A DNA stretch of 19,522 nucleotides from Dehalococcoidales bacterium (GTDB taxonomy: Bacteria; Chloroflexota; Dehalococcoidia; Dehalococcoidales; UBA3254): positions 1 to 19,522 of the forward strand of contig JAFGOB010000006.1 of the NCBI GenBank assembly GCA_016926695.1, read 5' to 3'. The notes below the pieces were generated by a model. It worked only from the letters and a program-made list of their open reading frames with translations. It ran no database searches and was not told where the DNA came from. Positions 7,964 through 15,050 of this stretch are shown one piece after another; the stretch's first letter is position 1, and each line of letters opens with the position of its first letter. The position numbers and the translations under genes are program-made.

Positions 7964-8016
7964 GTCATTACGAGTGAGTCCGCAGGACGCGCCCTGCGGA
8001 TGAACGTCGTAATCTC
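7964..8016. repeat. Palindromic intergenic repeat 3' of tyrS
   Basis: A compound hairpin: outer arms TTACGA (7968-7973) and TCGTAA (8007-8012), and a perfect inner 7-bp stem CCGCAGG/CCTGCGG (7980-7986 and 7993-7999) with a 6-nt loop. The sequence TCATTACGAG...CGTAATCTC resembles the widespread short palindromic repeats seen between genes in many bacterial genomes. It lies about 80 nt past the tyrS stop and could stabilise or end the transcript, though no U-run follows. Confidence 0.55.
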
Positions 8017-8063
8017 TGTCATGGCACGGCGATGAAATGCCTGAACTAAACGACCATTCTGAG

Positions 8064-8096
8064 GCGCTACGGCCTACCCGGCTCCTTCCGTAGCGC
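8064..8096. repeat. Perfect 9-bp inverted repeat
   Basis: GCGCTACGG (8064-8072) and CCGTAGCGC (8088-8096) form a perfect 9-bp stem with a 15-nt loop. It sits between two larger repeats in the 7886-8355 gene-free stretch, where the elp3-tyrS and reductase-like transcripts converge. No U-tract follows on either strand. The rest of that stretch contains only the repeats listed separately. Confidence 0.5.
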
Positions 8097-8125
8097 AGTG
8101 AAAATCTCCTCTTATGTCCTGCCCA

Positions 8126-8283
8126 ATATCCTGAGATTCCTACGCCCCGGCGCAGGTAGTGAAGAAGCCGGGGCTCTGAATGGGCAGAAATTACCGGTCT
8201 GCAACAAACCCGGTGCTAATTCAGGAGATCGCTACATCAGTCACGAGGAGATGAAAAGGCGCCTCGTGAGGTTCGCGATGACA
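8126..8283. repeat. Dispersed 158-bp intergenic repeat, copy 1
   Basis: This segment matches 14560-14718 in the same orientation over its full length at about 75% identity by eye, with few small gaps. Each copy begins ATATCCTGAGATTCCTACGC and ends TTCGCGATGACA. It contains two nested palindromes: GCCCCGG/CCGGGGC (8144-8150, 8168-8174) and CACGAGG/CCTCGTG (8242-8248, 8262-8268), the latter flanked by ATCGC/GCGAT. No open reading frame is shared. It looks like a non-autonomous miniature element or extragenic palindromic repeat. Target-site duplications are not evident. Confidence 0.75.
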
Positions 8284-8355
8284 CTCCAGGGAGCATACCG
8301 ATTGTCATACAGAGCGGGCCCGGCAAGTAAGCAGCCTGCTGCGTCTCCCCGCTTT

Positions 8356-9423
8356 CTACCAGGAATGGCTGATGGCATTGCCGGGACAGACGGTATGGCA
8401 GTTGACTTCGTGCTCTGCGGAACAGCTCTTGAAGCCCGGACAGGTCAGGTGGAGTTTCTTGCGTATGGTATCTTTGACCATGGCCTTTGGCTCTCCCTGG
8501 TCATTGTTCCCGGTCTCCAGCACTCCCGCGGGACAGGCCTCCACGCACTTGCCGCAGCCGTCGCATTTTCCGGTGTCGATGGAGATATAATATTCGCCTG
8601 TGCCGTCGGAGTAGCCGTAGTTAATCTTCATATCCTCTTTTTTGCCTTTACCTTCCGCACGGTCCCTGGCGAAGAGGGCCGCTCCCAGGCAGCCGGCAAG
8701 CTGGGGATCATCCGCCAGGAGCGGCTGCATCCCGACTTTATCGGCTATCTTGGCCACCATACCCCTGTTCTTGGCAATTCCTCCGCTGATGCTGAACTCC
8801 TTTTGAATAGAGACCTTTTTCAATAGATTGAGGCAGCGGACGGAGATAGCCTCATTCAGTCCGGAAAGGATGTCCGATTTCGAAACACCCTTGCGCAGGT
8901 AGGCTACCGCTTCCGAGCGAGCGAACACCGCGCAGATGGTGTTAAATGGAATACCGTCCTTTGACTCCAGTGCCATATCCCCGATCTCGGTCAGGGGCAC
9001 ACCCAGCACGTCGGCGATCATCTCCAGGAACCTGCCGGTCCCCCCTGCGCATTTATCATTCATGACAAAATTGGTCACCCTGCCCTCGCCGTCAACACTG
9101 ATGGCCTTACAGTCCTGGCCTCCCATATCCAATATAGTTCTGACCGAAGGGAAAGAATAGTTAATGCCGCGGGCATGGCAGCTTATCTCTGAAATATTTT
9201 CATTGGCAAAAGGTACCAGCACACGCCCATAGCCGGTAGCCACGACATAGCTGATATCTTCCAGCTTTACACCCGTGCCTTCCAGTGTTTTGGCGATGGT
9301 CTCCCTTGAGGTAACCACGCTCTCTGCGCCGGTATCCCCGATATAGGAAGATACCATTTCACCATCTTTCAGCAGTACTGCCTTTGAAGCACGTGAACCA
9401 ATATCAATACCCGCAGTATACAT
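8356..9423 (-). CDS. BadF/BcrA-type ATPase fused to a 2[4Fe-4S] ferredoxin-like domain (BzdQ-BzdM-like)
   Basis: The N-terminal 260 aa are an ASKHA-fold ATPase of the BadF/BcrA/HgdC family, which couples ATP hydrolysis to one-electron transfer into benzoyl-CoA reductases or 2-hydroxyacyl-CoA dehydratases. Phosphate loop 1 is GIDIGSRASKAV (5-16), SCHARG is 81-86, phosphate loop 2 DMGGQD is 99-104, and SGGIAKNR is 213-220. C125 (NDKCAGGTGRF) and C164 (CAVFARSE) match the two cysteines that hold one [4Fe-4S] between two subunits. After a lysine-rich linker, residues 275-355 add a ferredoxin-like domain with C287, C290, C293, C297 (CX2CX2CX3CP) and C328, C334, C342, C346 (CX5CX7CX3CP). The fusion suggests that the electron donor is built in. 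AAAGGAG precedes the ATG. It is the last gene of the minus-strand operon, separated from the second ATPase by 202 nt. Confidence 0.9.
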   Translation of the reverse strand: MYTAGIDIGSRASKAVLLKDGEMVSSYIGDTGAESVVTSRETIAKTLEGTGVKLEDISYVVATGYGRVLVPFANENISEISCHARGINYSFPSVRTILDMGGQDCKAISVDGEGRVTNFVMNDKCAGGTGRFLEMIADVLGVPLTEIGDMALESKDGIPFNTICAVFARSEAVAYLRKGVSKSDILSGLNEAISVRCLNLLKKVSIQKEFSISGGIAKNRGMVAKIADKVGMQPLLADDPQLAGCLGAALFARDRAEGKGKKEDMKINYGYSDGTGEYYISIDTGKCDGCGKCVEACPAGVLETGNNDQGEPKAMVKDTIRKKLHLTCPGFKSCSAEHEVNCHTVCPGNAISHSW

Positions 9424-9563
9424 TCAAGGACTCCTTTAGTTTAAAAGAATTCGCTTAATAATCTGTATATACAAAATCCTTCTCCCGTCTCCCTTTTCCA
9501 AAGAGAAGCTGGAAAGTTTCATATTAAAGGGTTTCTGCCTGACAGTAACCCGCTAACCTCGAC

Positions 9564-9580
9564 CCTGAACCCTGTTCAGG
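9564..9580. repeat. Tight hairpin in the gap between the two ATPase genes
   Basis: CCTGAAC (9564-9570) and GTTCAGG (9574-9580) form a perfect 7-bp stem with a 3-nt loop. Read on the plus strand it is followed by CCTTTTTCC, which is terminator-like. On the minus strand, the direction of the operon, no U-run follows. It lies in the 202-nt gap between the two ATPase genes and might affect mRNA processing or attenuate antisense transcription. Confidence 0.45.
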
Positions 9581-9625
9581 CCTTTTTCCATCGAAGTCTA
9601 AGGGCATGAAACCGGCCGAACAGGT

Positions 9626-10414
9626 TTATCCGGCACCCTTTTCGATATTCTCTTTCGCCAGGACAGCAGCCCCCAGGGCGCCTACGGTCTCAGGGGCATC
9701 GGGTACAAATACCTTAAATCCCAGCTCTTTTTCCAGTATATCCACCAGACCCCTGTTGCGGGCGACACCGCCCACCAGCGCTACATCCTTTTCAATACCC
9801 AGCCGCTTCAACAGCCCCATAACGCGGCTGACCATTGAAGCGTGAATACCGGCGATGATCTCCTCTTTGGGTGTAGGAGGCACCCGGTGAATATGGGAGA
9901 TCACCTCGGACTCGGCAAAGACAGCGCAAGTCCCCGTTATGTCCGCCTTTTTACCAGCCCTCAGGGAATAATCGTCCATCTCTTCGAGTTTGACCTGCAT
10001 TACCTTGGACATGGCCTGTAAAAACATCCCGGTGCCCGCAGCGCACTTGTCCTGTCCCGCCCAGTCGGTTACACGCCCGCGCTCATTGATCTTCAGAACG
10101 GTGCTGGTCTCAGCCCCCAGGTCGATGATCATACGGGCGGTGGGGAAAAGAATGTGCACTCCCCTGGCCAGACAGGTAGTCATAGCCTTTTGCTGCTGGC
10201 TGAAAGCCACGGATTTGCCTCCGATGCCCGTGGACACTACATACCAGTCATCCCCGGAAAGCCCGGACCTGGAGATTACCTCCTCCATGGCCGCTTTGGC
10301 GCTGGTCTCGGCCCCTTCGCCAGCAGGCAAAAGAGCGGAGGCCAGCGGAGCATTTCCATCCAGGATAACGGCTTTAACATTCAGACTTCCGACATCTATT
10401 CCCAGTGCTCTCAT
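9626..10414 (-). CDS. BadF/BcrD-type ATPase subunit (BzdP-like)
   Basis: A 262-aa ASKHA-fold ATPase, the length of a single-domain activator subunit. Loop 1 is GIDVGSLNVKAV (5-16), CLARG is 81-85, and the adenosine-site segment GGVARNRG is 215-222. C124 (QDKCAAGTGMF) and C163 (CAVFAESE) are the expected cluster ligands. Phosphate loop 2 reads DLGAETS (98-104) where homodimeric activators have D-hydrophobic-GGQDS. That change, with a second distinct ATPase alongside, points to an alpha/delta pair as in benzoyl-CoA reductase rather than a homodimeric HgdC-type activator. GGAG lies about 10 nt before the ATG. The gene sits 89 nt after the BzdO-like gene, and a short palindromic repeat lies in that gap. 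Confidence 0.9.
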   Translation of the reverse strand: MRALGIDVGSLNVKAVILDGNAPLASALLPAGEGAETSAKAAMEEVISRSGLSGDDWYVVSTGIGGKSVAFSQQQKAMTTCLARGVHILFPTARMIIDLGAETSTVLKINERGRVTDWAGQDKCAAGTGMFLQAMSKVMQVKLEEMDDYSLRAGKKADITGTCAVFAESEVISHIHRVPPTPKEEIIAGIHASMVSRVMGLLKRLGIEKDVALVGGVARNRGLVDILEKELGFKVFVPDAPETVGALGAAVLAKENIEKGAG

Positions 10415-10450
10415 AATCTACATTCTCCAGATGATAGTAATATTAGCGCC

Positions 10451-10487
10451 CCCTTACCTTAATCCTTTCCCACGAAGGGGAGAGGAA
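10451..10487. repeat. Short dispersed palindromic repeat, copy A (inside the operon)
   Basis: A 37-nt segment starting CCCTTACCTTAATCC with a CTTTCCC/GGGGAGAG stem. It resembles copies at 14776-14809 and, inverted, 15391-15424. This copy lies in the 89-nt gap between the BzdO-like and BzdP-like genes, where it could form an mRNA hairpin. Confidence 0.5.
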
Positions 10488-10503
10488 AGCGGCAGGAGGC
10501 AGG

Positions 10504-11769
10504 CTAGCGGTCCTCCAGCAGCTCGAAGAACTGCTCCATTTTCTGCCGCACTTCCGACTGATTGTTGACAGTAGGATCGACGATATCGCAGTCAAGCGTC
10601 AGGACCGGAACATCCAGGCTGTTCAACAGATCCTTGAACATTTTGATCGCGGCGCAGGAATGCCGGCAGCCGATAAAAGCATAATAGATGGCGCCATCCA
10701 CCCTGTATTCCCTGGCGCTGCTGGAGATTTCATCCAGCGTGGGCTGTCCCAGCGGGCCGTACATGGTGCGGGACTCGGGAATCAGGTAGGACTTCTTGAC
10801 CACGCTTTCCAGCGGCCTGGAGGGATCGAGAGGCTCGTATTTCCAGTAAGTAAAAAGTGGTTCGACCACGCTGGTAGCGCCGTACTCCTGAAAGATAGCC
10901 TCCAGGGAGGCGATCAGATAGATAGGCGGGACAAAGAAGGACATCAGGCGGAAGCGTTCGGGATTGACAGCGCCCCTGCTTTGGGCGACCATTTCCTTCA
11001 GTTCATCCCTCAAGGTAACCAGGTATTCCGTGGCCTCAGGCTGGCTGGCGAACATGTAGTCCACCGTGAGGAACTCCAGGAAACGCCGTGCGGGAAAGGG
11101 AGAAGGCACGGCCTTGCGCAGCTCGCAGATCTCGCTCTGGAGCTTGATTTGCCTGTCCATTTCAGCCACATTTCGAGACAGCCTGTCCCAATCCATTTTC
11201 CTTCCCGAGGTCTTTTCCAGGAAACTCACCATATCCTTCAGCTCTTCGACCATGTAGGCCTCTTCAAGCTTTGATTTACCGAAGGGATGATCCAGGAAGA
11301 AACCGGGACACCCGGTCAGCTCCATGATCAACTCCCCGCTTTTGGAGGTGTTGTCGCAGATCAGGTTGGACCACAGGAAAGCATTTGGTTTGGGCAGCAG
11401 ATCACGCAAATAGGCGCCCGCCAGACCCCTGTGCGGGGAACAAATCTCCGCTGCAAGTCCAGCTTCAGCCCCACCCGCCAGGAACTCAGCCTGGTTGCCC
11501 AGCAGCAATGCGGAGGTCCAGGTAGTAACCTCGTTATGCAGTGGCGCGATTCCCATGGCGTAAAGGACTTCAACCGGGAAAAAGACGGTATGCCCGGCTA
11601 CAAAGCCTCCCTCCTGTTTGGCTTTCAGGACATTTTCAAAATACTTGTCCAGCATAGCATAATAAAGCTGCTCGCTCTTCATACCGTCCGGCCGGTTTTT
11701 ATTCATGCGGCTTACCAGCCGGCAGGCGCGGATTAACGACTCGATTTGACTTTTTCTTACTTCAACCAC
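10504..11769 (-). CDS. HgdB/BcrB-type FeS subunit (BzdO-like)
   Basis: A 421-aa protein of the 2-hydroxyglutaryl-CoA dehydratase D-component superfamily (HgdA/HgdB, BcrB/BcrC, BzdN/BzdO). These subunits bind the acyl-CoA and carry [4Fe-4S] clusters that take electrons from the ATPase pair. VFFPVEVLYAMGIAPL (62-77) is the typical N-terminal fold signature. C110 in ICSPHRG, C138 in NLICDNT and C368 in FIGCRHSC are placed where family cluster ligands fall; C372 is an extra nearby cysteine. DVPVLTLDCDIVDPT (386-400) matches the common C-terminal strand. The start is GTG-11769, two nt after the stop of the upstream gene, with AAAGGG before it, so the two genes are translationally close and probably form a heterodimer. 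The exact substrate, an aromatic acyl-CoA or a 2-hydroxyacyl-CoA, is not determined. Confidence 0.9.
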   Translation of the reverse strand: MVEVRKSQIESLIRACRLVSRMNKNRPDGMKSEQLYYAMLDKYFENVLKAKQEGGFVAGHTVFFPVEVLYAMGIAPLHNEVTTWTSALLLGNQAEFLAGGAEAGLAAEICSPHRGLAGAYLRDLLPKPNAFLWSNLICDNTSKSGELIMELTGCPGFFLDHPFGKSKLEEAYMVEELKDMVSFLEKTSGRKMDWDRLSRNVAEMDRQIKLQSEICELRKAVPSPFPARRFLEFLTVDYMFASQPEATEYLVTLRDELKEMVAQSRGAVNPERFRLMSFFVPPIYLIASLEAIFQEYGATSVVEPLFTYWKYEPLDPSRPLESVVKKSYLIPESRTMYGPLGQPTLDEISSSAREYRVDGAIYYAFIGCRHSCAAIKMFKDLLNSLDVPVLTLDCDIVDPTVNNQSEVRQKMEQFFELLEDR

Positions 11770-11771
11770 GG

Positions 11772-12941
11772 TTATCCCTTTCTGGCTTCCACCATTTCCA
11801 GGAAGGCCTGCACGCGGGTGCGGATCTGTCCGGAGCCGGATGTGCCGTATTCAATATCCAGAGAGAGAAGCGGTATTCCTTCAGATTTCAAGCGGTCGCT
11901 GATAAGCGGAAGATCGTGGGCATAAGGTACGCAGTAGCGTATCGTCTCACTGATAATGCCGTCCACCCTGGCCTCCCTGGCAAGCTTGACTACACGGTCG
12001 AACCGATCCGTCGAGGGATACATGCGTGCGCAGGGGAAATTATTCAGATAACGGCGGGAAACTGCCTCCAGCGGGCTTGCGGCGCCTTCCAGAATCACCG
12101 GATCGGACCAGTAGCGGGTGCTGGTGCAGAGCTCATCCGTCACTACTATCACTCCCAGCTCTTCAATACTCTTGATAAATTCAGGATTGGTCATAACGCT
12201 GCCGATAAGCATCAAACGGGCCCTGGCATTATGCCCGCTCCCGTTTTTTCTGAGTCCGGCGATCATCTCTTTTAGATACGTATTAAACTGTTCCTTGGGC
12301 ATACGGAAACTGGAGTTGAGTACCTCCTGGGTCTCTTCACCGGTGATCAGAGGACGGTCCAGCTTACGCAGATCGTACAGCTCCTTTAAAAGGGAGCGGG
12401 ACTCGTTCATTACCCCGATAGCCTTGATAAGGGCTTCATCCGTGATGGCGGCCCCGGTATATTCTTCCAGGTGCTTTTTGAACTCCTCGACCTGGGAGAG
12501 GTACAAGTGATGGGCCCTTTCATGGTTCTTGCGGGGAACGGTCAGGACCTGGAAGAAAGAGGGTTTAAGATAATAGCGCCAGAGATCGAAAAGGCGGCGT
12601 GCGCCGTCGCAGGTCGAGCCCCCTACTACTCCATCCAGAAAATCGTATTCGTTCCTCAGTCCGAGCTGAAGGCAACTGCGTGAAAAGGAGCAGTTATTGA
12701 TATAGAGGTAAGCGTTTCCGTCTTCTAGCTCCATTTCCTGGTTGTAGCCGGTGATGCGTATGGGCAGCATGCCTGCCGCCATGATTACTTCTTCCGGTAC
12801 ATAGGTACAAAGCCAGCCAAGTACCTTCCCGCCCCGGGCCTTGATGTCCATTATTTCCCTGGTCCTGGGGAAGGTCCGGTTATACTCTATGAACCGTTCC
12901 AGCACAGGCTGCATAACTGCGCTTTCTGTTCTTTCACTCAT
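11772..12941 (-). CDS. HgdA/BcrC-type FeS subunit (BzdN-like)
   Basis: A second member of the HgdA/HgdB superfamily, 389 aa from the ATG at 12941. That start has AAGGAAGAG upstream; an in-frame ATG at 12971 would add 10 residues without a good ribosome site. GWLCTYVPEEVIMAAGMLPI (42-61) is the N-terminal family signature. Candidate cluster cysteines are C84 and C90 (NNCSFSRSC), C111 (GSTCDGARRLFDLW, which resembles BcrC/BzdN-type subunits) and C337 (IRYCVPYAHD). DLPLISDRLKSEGIPLLSLD matches the shared C-terminal strand. It would pair with the next gene product to form the acyl-CoA-binding half of the enzyme. The SDR gene lies 97 nt upstream. Confidence 0.9.
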   Translation of the reverse strand: MSERTESAVMQPVLERFIEYNRTFPRTREIMDIKARGGKVLGWLCTYVPEEVIMAAGMLPIRITGYNQEMELEDGNAYLYINNCSFSRSCLQLGLRNEYDFLDGVVGGSTCDGARRLFDLWRYYLKPSFFQVLTVPRKNHERAHHLYLSQVEEFKKHLEEYTGAAITDEALIKAIGVMNESRSLLKELYDLRKLDRPLITGEETQEVLNSSFRMPKEQFNTYLKEMIAGLRKNGSGHNARARLMLIGSVMTNPEFIKSIEELGVIVVTDELCTSTRYWSDPVILEGAASPLEAVSRRYLNNFPCARMYPSTDRFDRVVKLAREARVDGIISETIRYCVPYAHDLPLISDRLKSEGIPLLSLDIEYGTSGSGQIRTRVQAFLEMVEARKG

Positions 12942-13038
12942 ATCTTTCTCTTCCTTATGCCGAATTAACATCGTCCGGACCGGGGCATTAATGGCCTAAT
13001 TATAGAACAAGCCACGGTCTCAGAACAAATTTTTCATA

Positions 13039-13842
13039 TCATGACAGGAGATATCCCCCGTCCACCACCACCAGGCTGCCGGTCATGTAAGCGGAGAGAT
13101 CGGAAGCCAGGAACAGGGCGGCCCGGCCGATATCATCGGCCATACCCATCTTCCCCAGGGGTATCCTGGACATGAATTCCCTCAGTGCCGTCCGGCTGTT
13201 CTCCGCTGAGCGAAGGTTCATAGCGCCTTCAGTTAAAATACCGCCCGGCGCGATGGCATTGACCCGGATACCGGATGGTCCCAGCTCTCTGGCAAGGCTC
13301 CTGGTAAGGCTCAGTACAGCACCTTTTGAAGCATCGTAAACGGAGAAAGTCTTATGGGAGGGATGCAGCGCGTCGATGGAAGCCAGGTTGATGATGCAGC
13401 CACTGCGCTTTTGTTCGATCATACAGCGGCTGACTTCACGCGCGAAATAGAGTGTACCCTTGAGGTTGACAGAGAATACCCGCTCGATATCCCCGGCAGT
13501 CAAACTATCGATAGGAGTGGAAGGAAACACACCGGCGTTATTGACCAGGATATCCACAGCTCCCATCATGTTTATGGCGCTTTTTACGGTCTGGCTGACC
13601 TCTTCTTCGCGGCTGACATCGCAGCGAAAGAAACAGGACTGGCATCCCGCTGCTTCCAATTCCCGTACGGACTGCCGGCCCTTTTCCTCATTGCAGTCAA
13701 CTATCCCGGCTGCTGCCCCGGCTTCAGACAGGCGGCGGGCGATGGCATAGCCTATTCCCATGGCCCCGCCGGTTATGAGGGCTTTTTTCCCGGCCAGGCT
13801 GACCAACTCCCGCAACGGCACAAACTTCTTGTCAAAGGTCAT
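13039..13842 (-). CDS. Short-chain dehydrogenase/reductase
   Basis: A classical SDR of 267 aa that would oxidise or reduce a hydroxyl/keto group with NAD(P). The cofactor glycine motif TGGAMGIG is 24-31, and D49 (IVDC) at the end of strand 2 favours NAD(H). NNAG is 101-104, and the catalytic residues are S155, Y169 and K173 (YDASK). The C-terminal segment YMTGSLVVVDGG is typical. Its 20-residue lead before the Rossmann fold is slightly long. GAGGTG precedes the ATG. It is the first gene of the operon with the reductase-like subunits. By context it may act on a hydroxyacyl-CoA intermediate, as the SDR BadH does in the Rhodopseudomonas benzoate pathway. A FabG-like or unrelated substrate cannot be excluded. 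Confidence 0.9.
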   Translation of the reverse strand: MTFDKKFVPLRELVSLAGKKALITGGAMGIGYAIARRLSEAGAAAGIVDCNEEKGRQSVRELEAAGCQSCFFRCDVSREEEVSQTVKSAINMMGAVDILVNNAGVFPSTPIDSLTAGDIERVFSVNLKGTLYFAREVSRCMIEQKRSGCIINLASIDALHPSHKTFSVYDASKGAVLSLTRSLARELGPSGIRVNAIAPGGILTEGAMNLRSAENSRTALREFMSRIPLGKMGMADDIGRAALFLASDLSAYMTGSLVVVDGGYLLS

Positions 13843-13868
13843 GGCTTCACCTCATGATTATTATAAAC

Positions 13869-13897
13869 ATTATATACCTAGAGAGTCTAGGTAACAA
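13869..13897 (-). promoter_or_regulatory. Operon promoter with a 19-nt palindrome in the spacer
   Basis: On the minus strand, TTGTTA (13892-13897) and TATAAT (13869-13874) are 17 nt apart, matching consensus at 4/6 and 6/6. The perfect palindrome TACCTAGAGAGTCTAGGTA (13875-13893, 8-bp arms, 3-nt centre) fills the spacer and just enters the -35 box, so a bound dimer would block polymerase. A second perfect palindrome, GCAATATTGC, lies at 13908-13917, just upstream of the -35. The regulator is not encoded next to the site; the nearest regulator in the window is the membrane LuxR protein at 15678-17204, with no evidence that it binds here. Confidence 0.65.
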
Positions 13898-14059
13898 CCC
13901 GGGGAAAGCAATATTGCCTGTTGCGAACGGTGATTTGGGACTTTTTGTGCTGCGTTTCACTGTCACATTACAGGAAAGCATGTTGCGCGGGTTGTTTTGA
14001 AACAGGTAGAATTAAGTTCCGAGTCTTTATTTGGAAATACTCAAACAGGCAGGTGTGAA

Positions 14060-14464
14060 TTGCCGGACAAAATAACTATTAATGTAGACGGGGCCTCCCG
14101 CGGAAATCCCGGCCCGTCAGCCATCGGGGTAATCCTGAAAGACGAAAAAAACAGGACCGTGGACACCATTTCACAGACCATCGGAGTGACCACTAACAAC
14201 CAGGCGGAATACAGGGCGCTGATAGCCGGATTGAAGAAGGCCGTCAGCCTGGGCGCCAGGCAGGTGACCGTCAGGTCCGACTCGGAGCTGATGGTACGCC
14301 AGCTCCTGGGGGTATACCGGGTAAAGAAAGAGGAGCTGAAGCCACTGCACCGGGAGGTAAAGGATTTGGCTGCCGGCCTGGAGAGCTTCAGGATCGTATC
14401 GATACCGCGCGAACAGAACCGCGAAGCGGACAGGCTGTGCAACCGGGCGCTGGACGGGGAGTAG
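14060..14464 (+). CDS. Ribonuclease HI family protein
   Basis: A type 1 RNase H fold protein that would cleave the RNA strand of RNA-DNA hybrids. The catalytic acidic residues are visible: D10 (INVDGASRGNPGPSAIG), E50 (NNQAEYRAL), D74 (VRSDSELMVRQL) and D124 (REQNREADRLCNRAL). The start is taken as TTG-14060 (134 aa) because AGGCAGGTG lies just upstream and the RNase H strand begins at once after it. A longer frame from TTG-13997 (155 aa) is open but has no ribosome site. The protein belongs to the compact RnhA-like group that lacks the basic protrusion of E. coli RNase HI. It diverges from the SDR operon across about 200 nt. No clear promoter for it was found. Confidence 0.9.
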   Translation: MPDKITINVDGASRGNPGPSAIGVILKDEKNRTVDTISQTIGVTTNNQAEYRALIAGLKKAVSLGARQVTVRSDSELMVRQLLGVYRVKKEELKPLHREVKDLAAGLESFRIVSIPREQNREADRLCNRALDGE

Positions 14465-14559
14465 CGGAAAAAGAAACAAGGTACAAAAGACAAGTTACAA
14501 GGTTCAAGTGAAAAATAAATCCCAAATCTCAATGTCCAAAGGGGTAACGGCCTTACCTG

Positions 14560-14718
14560 ATATCCTGAGATTCCTACGCCCCGGAGGGGAATGGAGGAGC
14601 CGGGGCTCTGAATAGTCGTCTATTACGGGTCTGTAACAAATACCCGGTTGCTAACTCATGAGATCGCGACACCTATCACGAGGAGGAGGGAAGATGCCTC
14701 GTGAGGTTCGCGATGACA
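14560..14718. repeat. Dispersed 158-bp intergenic repeat, copy 2
   Basis: Full-length second copy of the element at 8126-8283, in the same orientation. Both internal palindromes are kept (GCCCCGG/CCGGGGC and CACGAGG/CCTCGTG) while the sequence between them differs, which suggests that the folded structure is under constraint or that the copies share an origin. It lies about 95 nt past the RNase H stop. The region 14465-15250 has no recognisable gene; besides this copy it holds a short repeat, an orphan leftward promoter and the rnpB promoter. Confidence 0.75.
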
Positions 14719-14775
14719 GGTGCCATTACGTCTGTGCCTGTAATTACGAACGAGCCAGCTATGTATTATTTTCCA

Positions 14776-14809
14776 CCCTCACCTAATCTCTCTCATCGAG
14801 GGAGAGGAA
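14776..14809. repeat. Short dispersed palindromic repeat, copy B
   Basis: A 34-nt segment starting CCCTCACCTAATCTC with a stem around the centre ATC and ending GGGAGAGGAA. It aligns with the reverse complement of 15393-15424 inside rnpB at 26 of 32 positions, five of the six differences being transitions, and more loosely with 10451-10487. Confidence 0.55.
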
Positions 14810-15050
14810 TGGACATGGGATAGCGTTACGGCCTGCCATGACAGGGAGGATGAACGGGATTCAGGCCTAGAATATTCAGTTGGTAAGTTACAGGAGCCAG
14901 AACGACAACGATATAATCAAGCGCCTGTAATTTTGGATTCGTTTTTGCAAAAATTATTTTTTCAGTCCCACGGCCAGCCAGACAATGAAATATGATCCGT
15001 TGATACTGCTAAAACCGTCTCCCGGGGTCTGTATTGATCGACCAGAAAGC

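Noticed and set aside
8098..8826. 242-codon open frame on the plus strand
   Set aside because: Its 3' half is antisense to the ATPase-ferredoxin gene and its 5' half crosses the 158-bp repeat. The predicted protein shows no family motif, whereas the minus-strand gene has clear catalytic and cysteine motifs.
10660..11736. Plus-strand frames opposite the HgdB/BcrB-type gene
   Set aside because: Antisense shadows without motifs. The minus-strand protein carries the family signatures and cluster cysteines.
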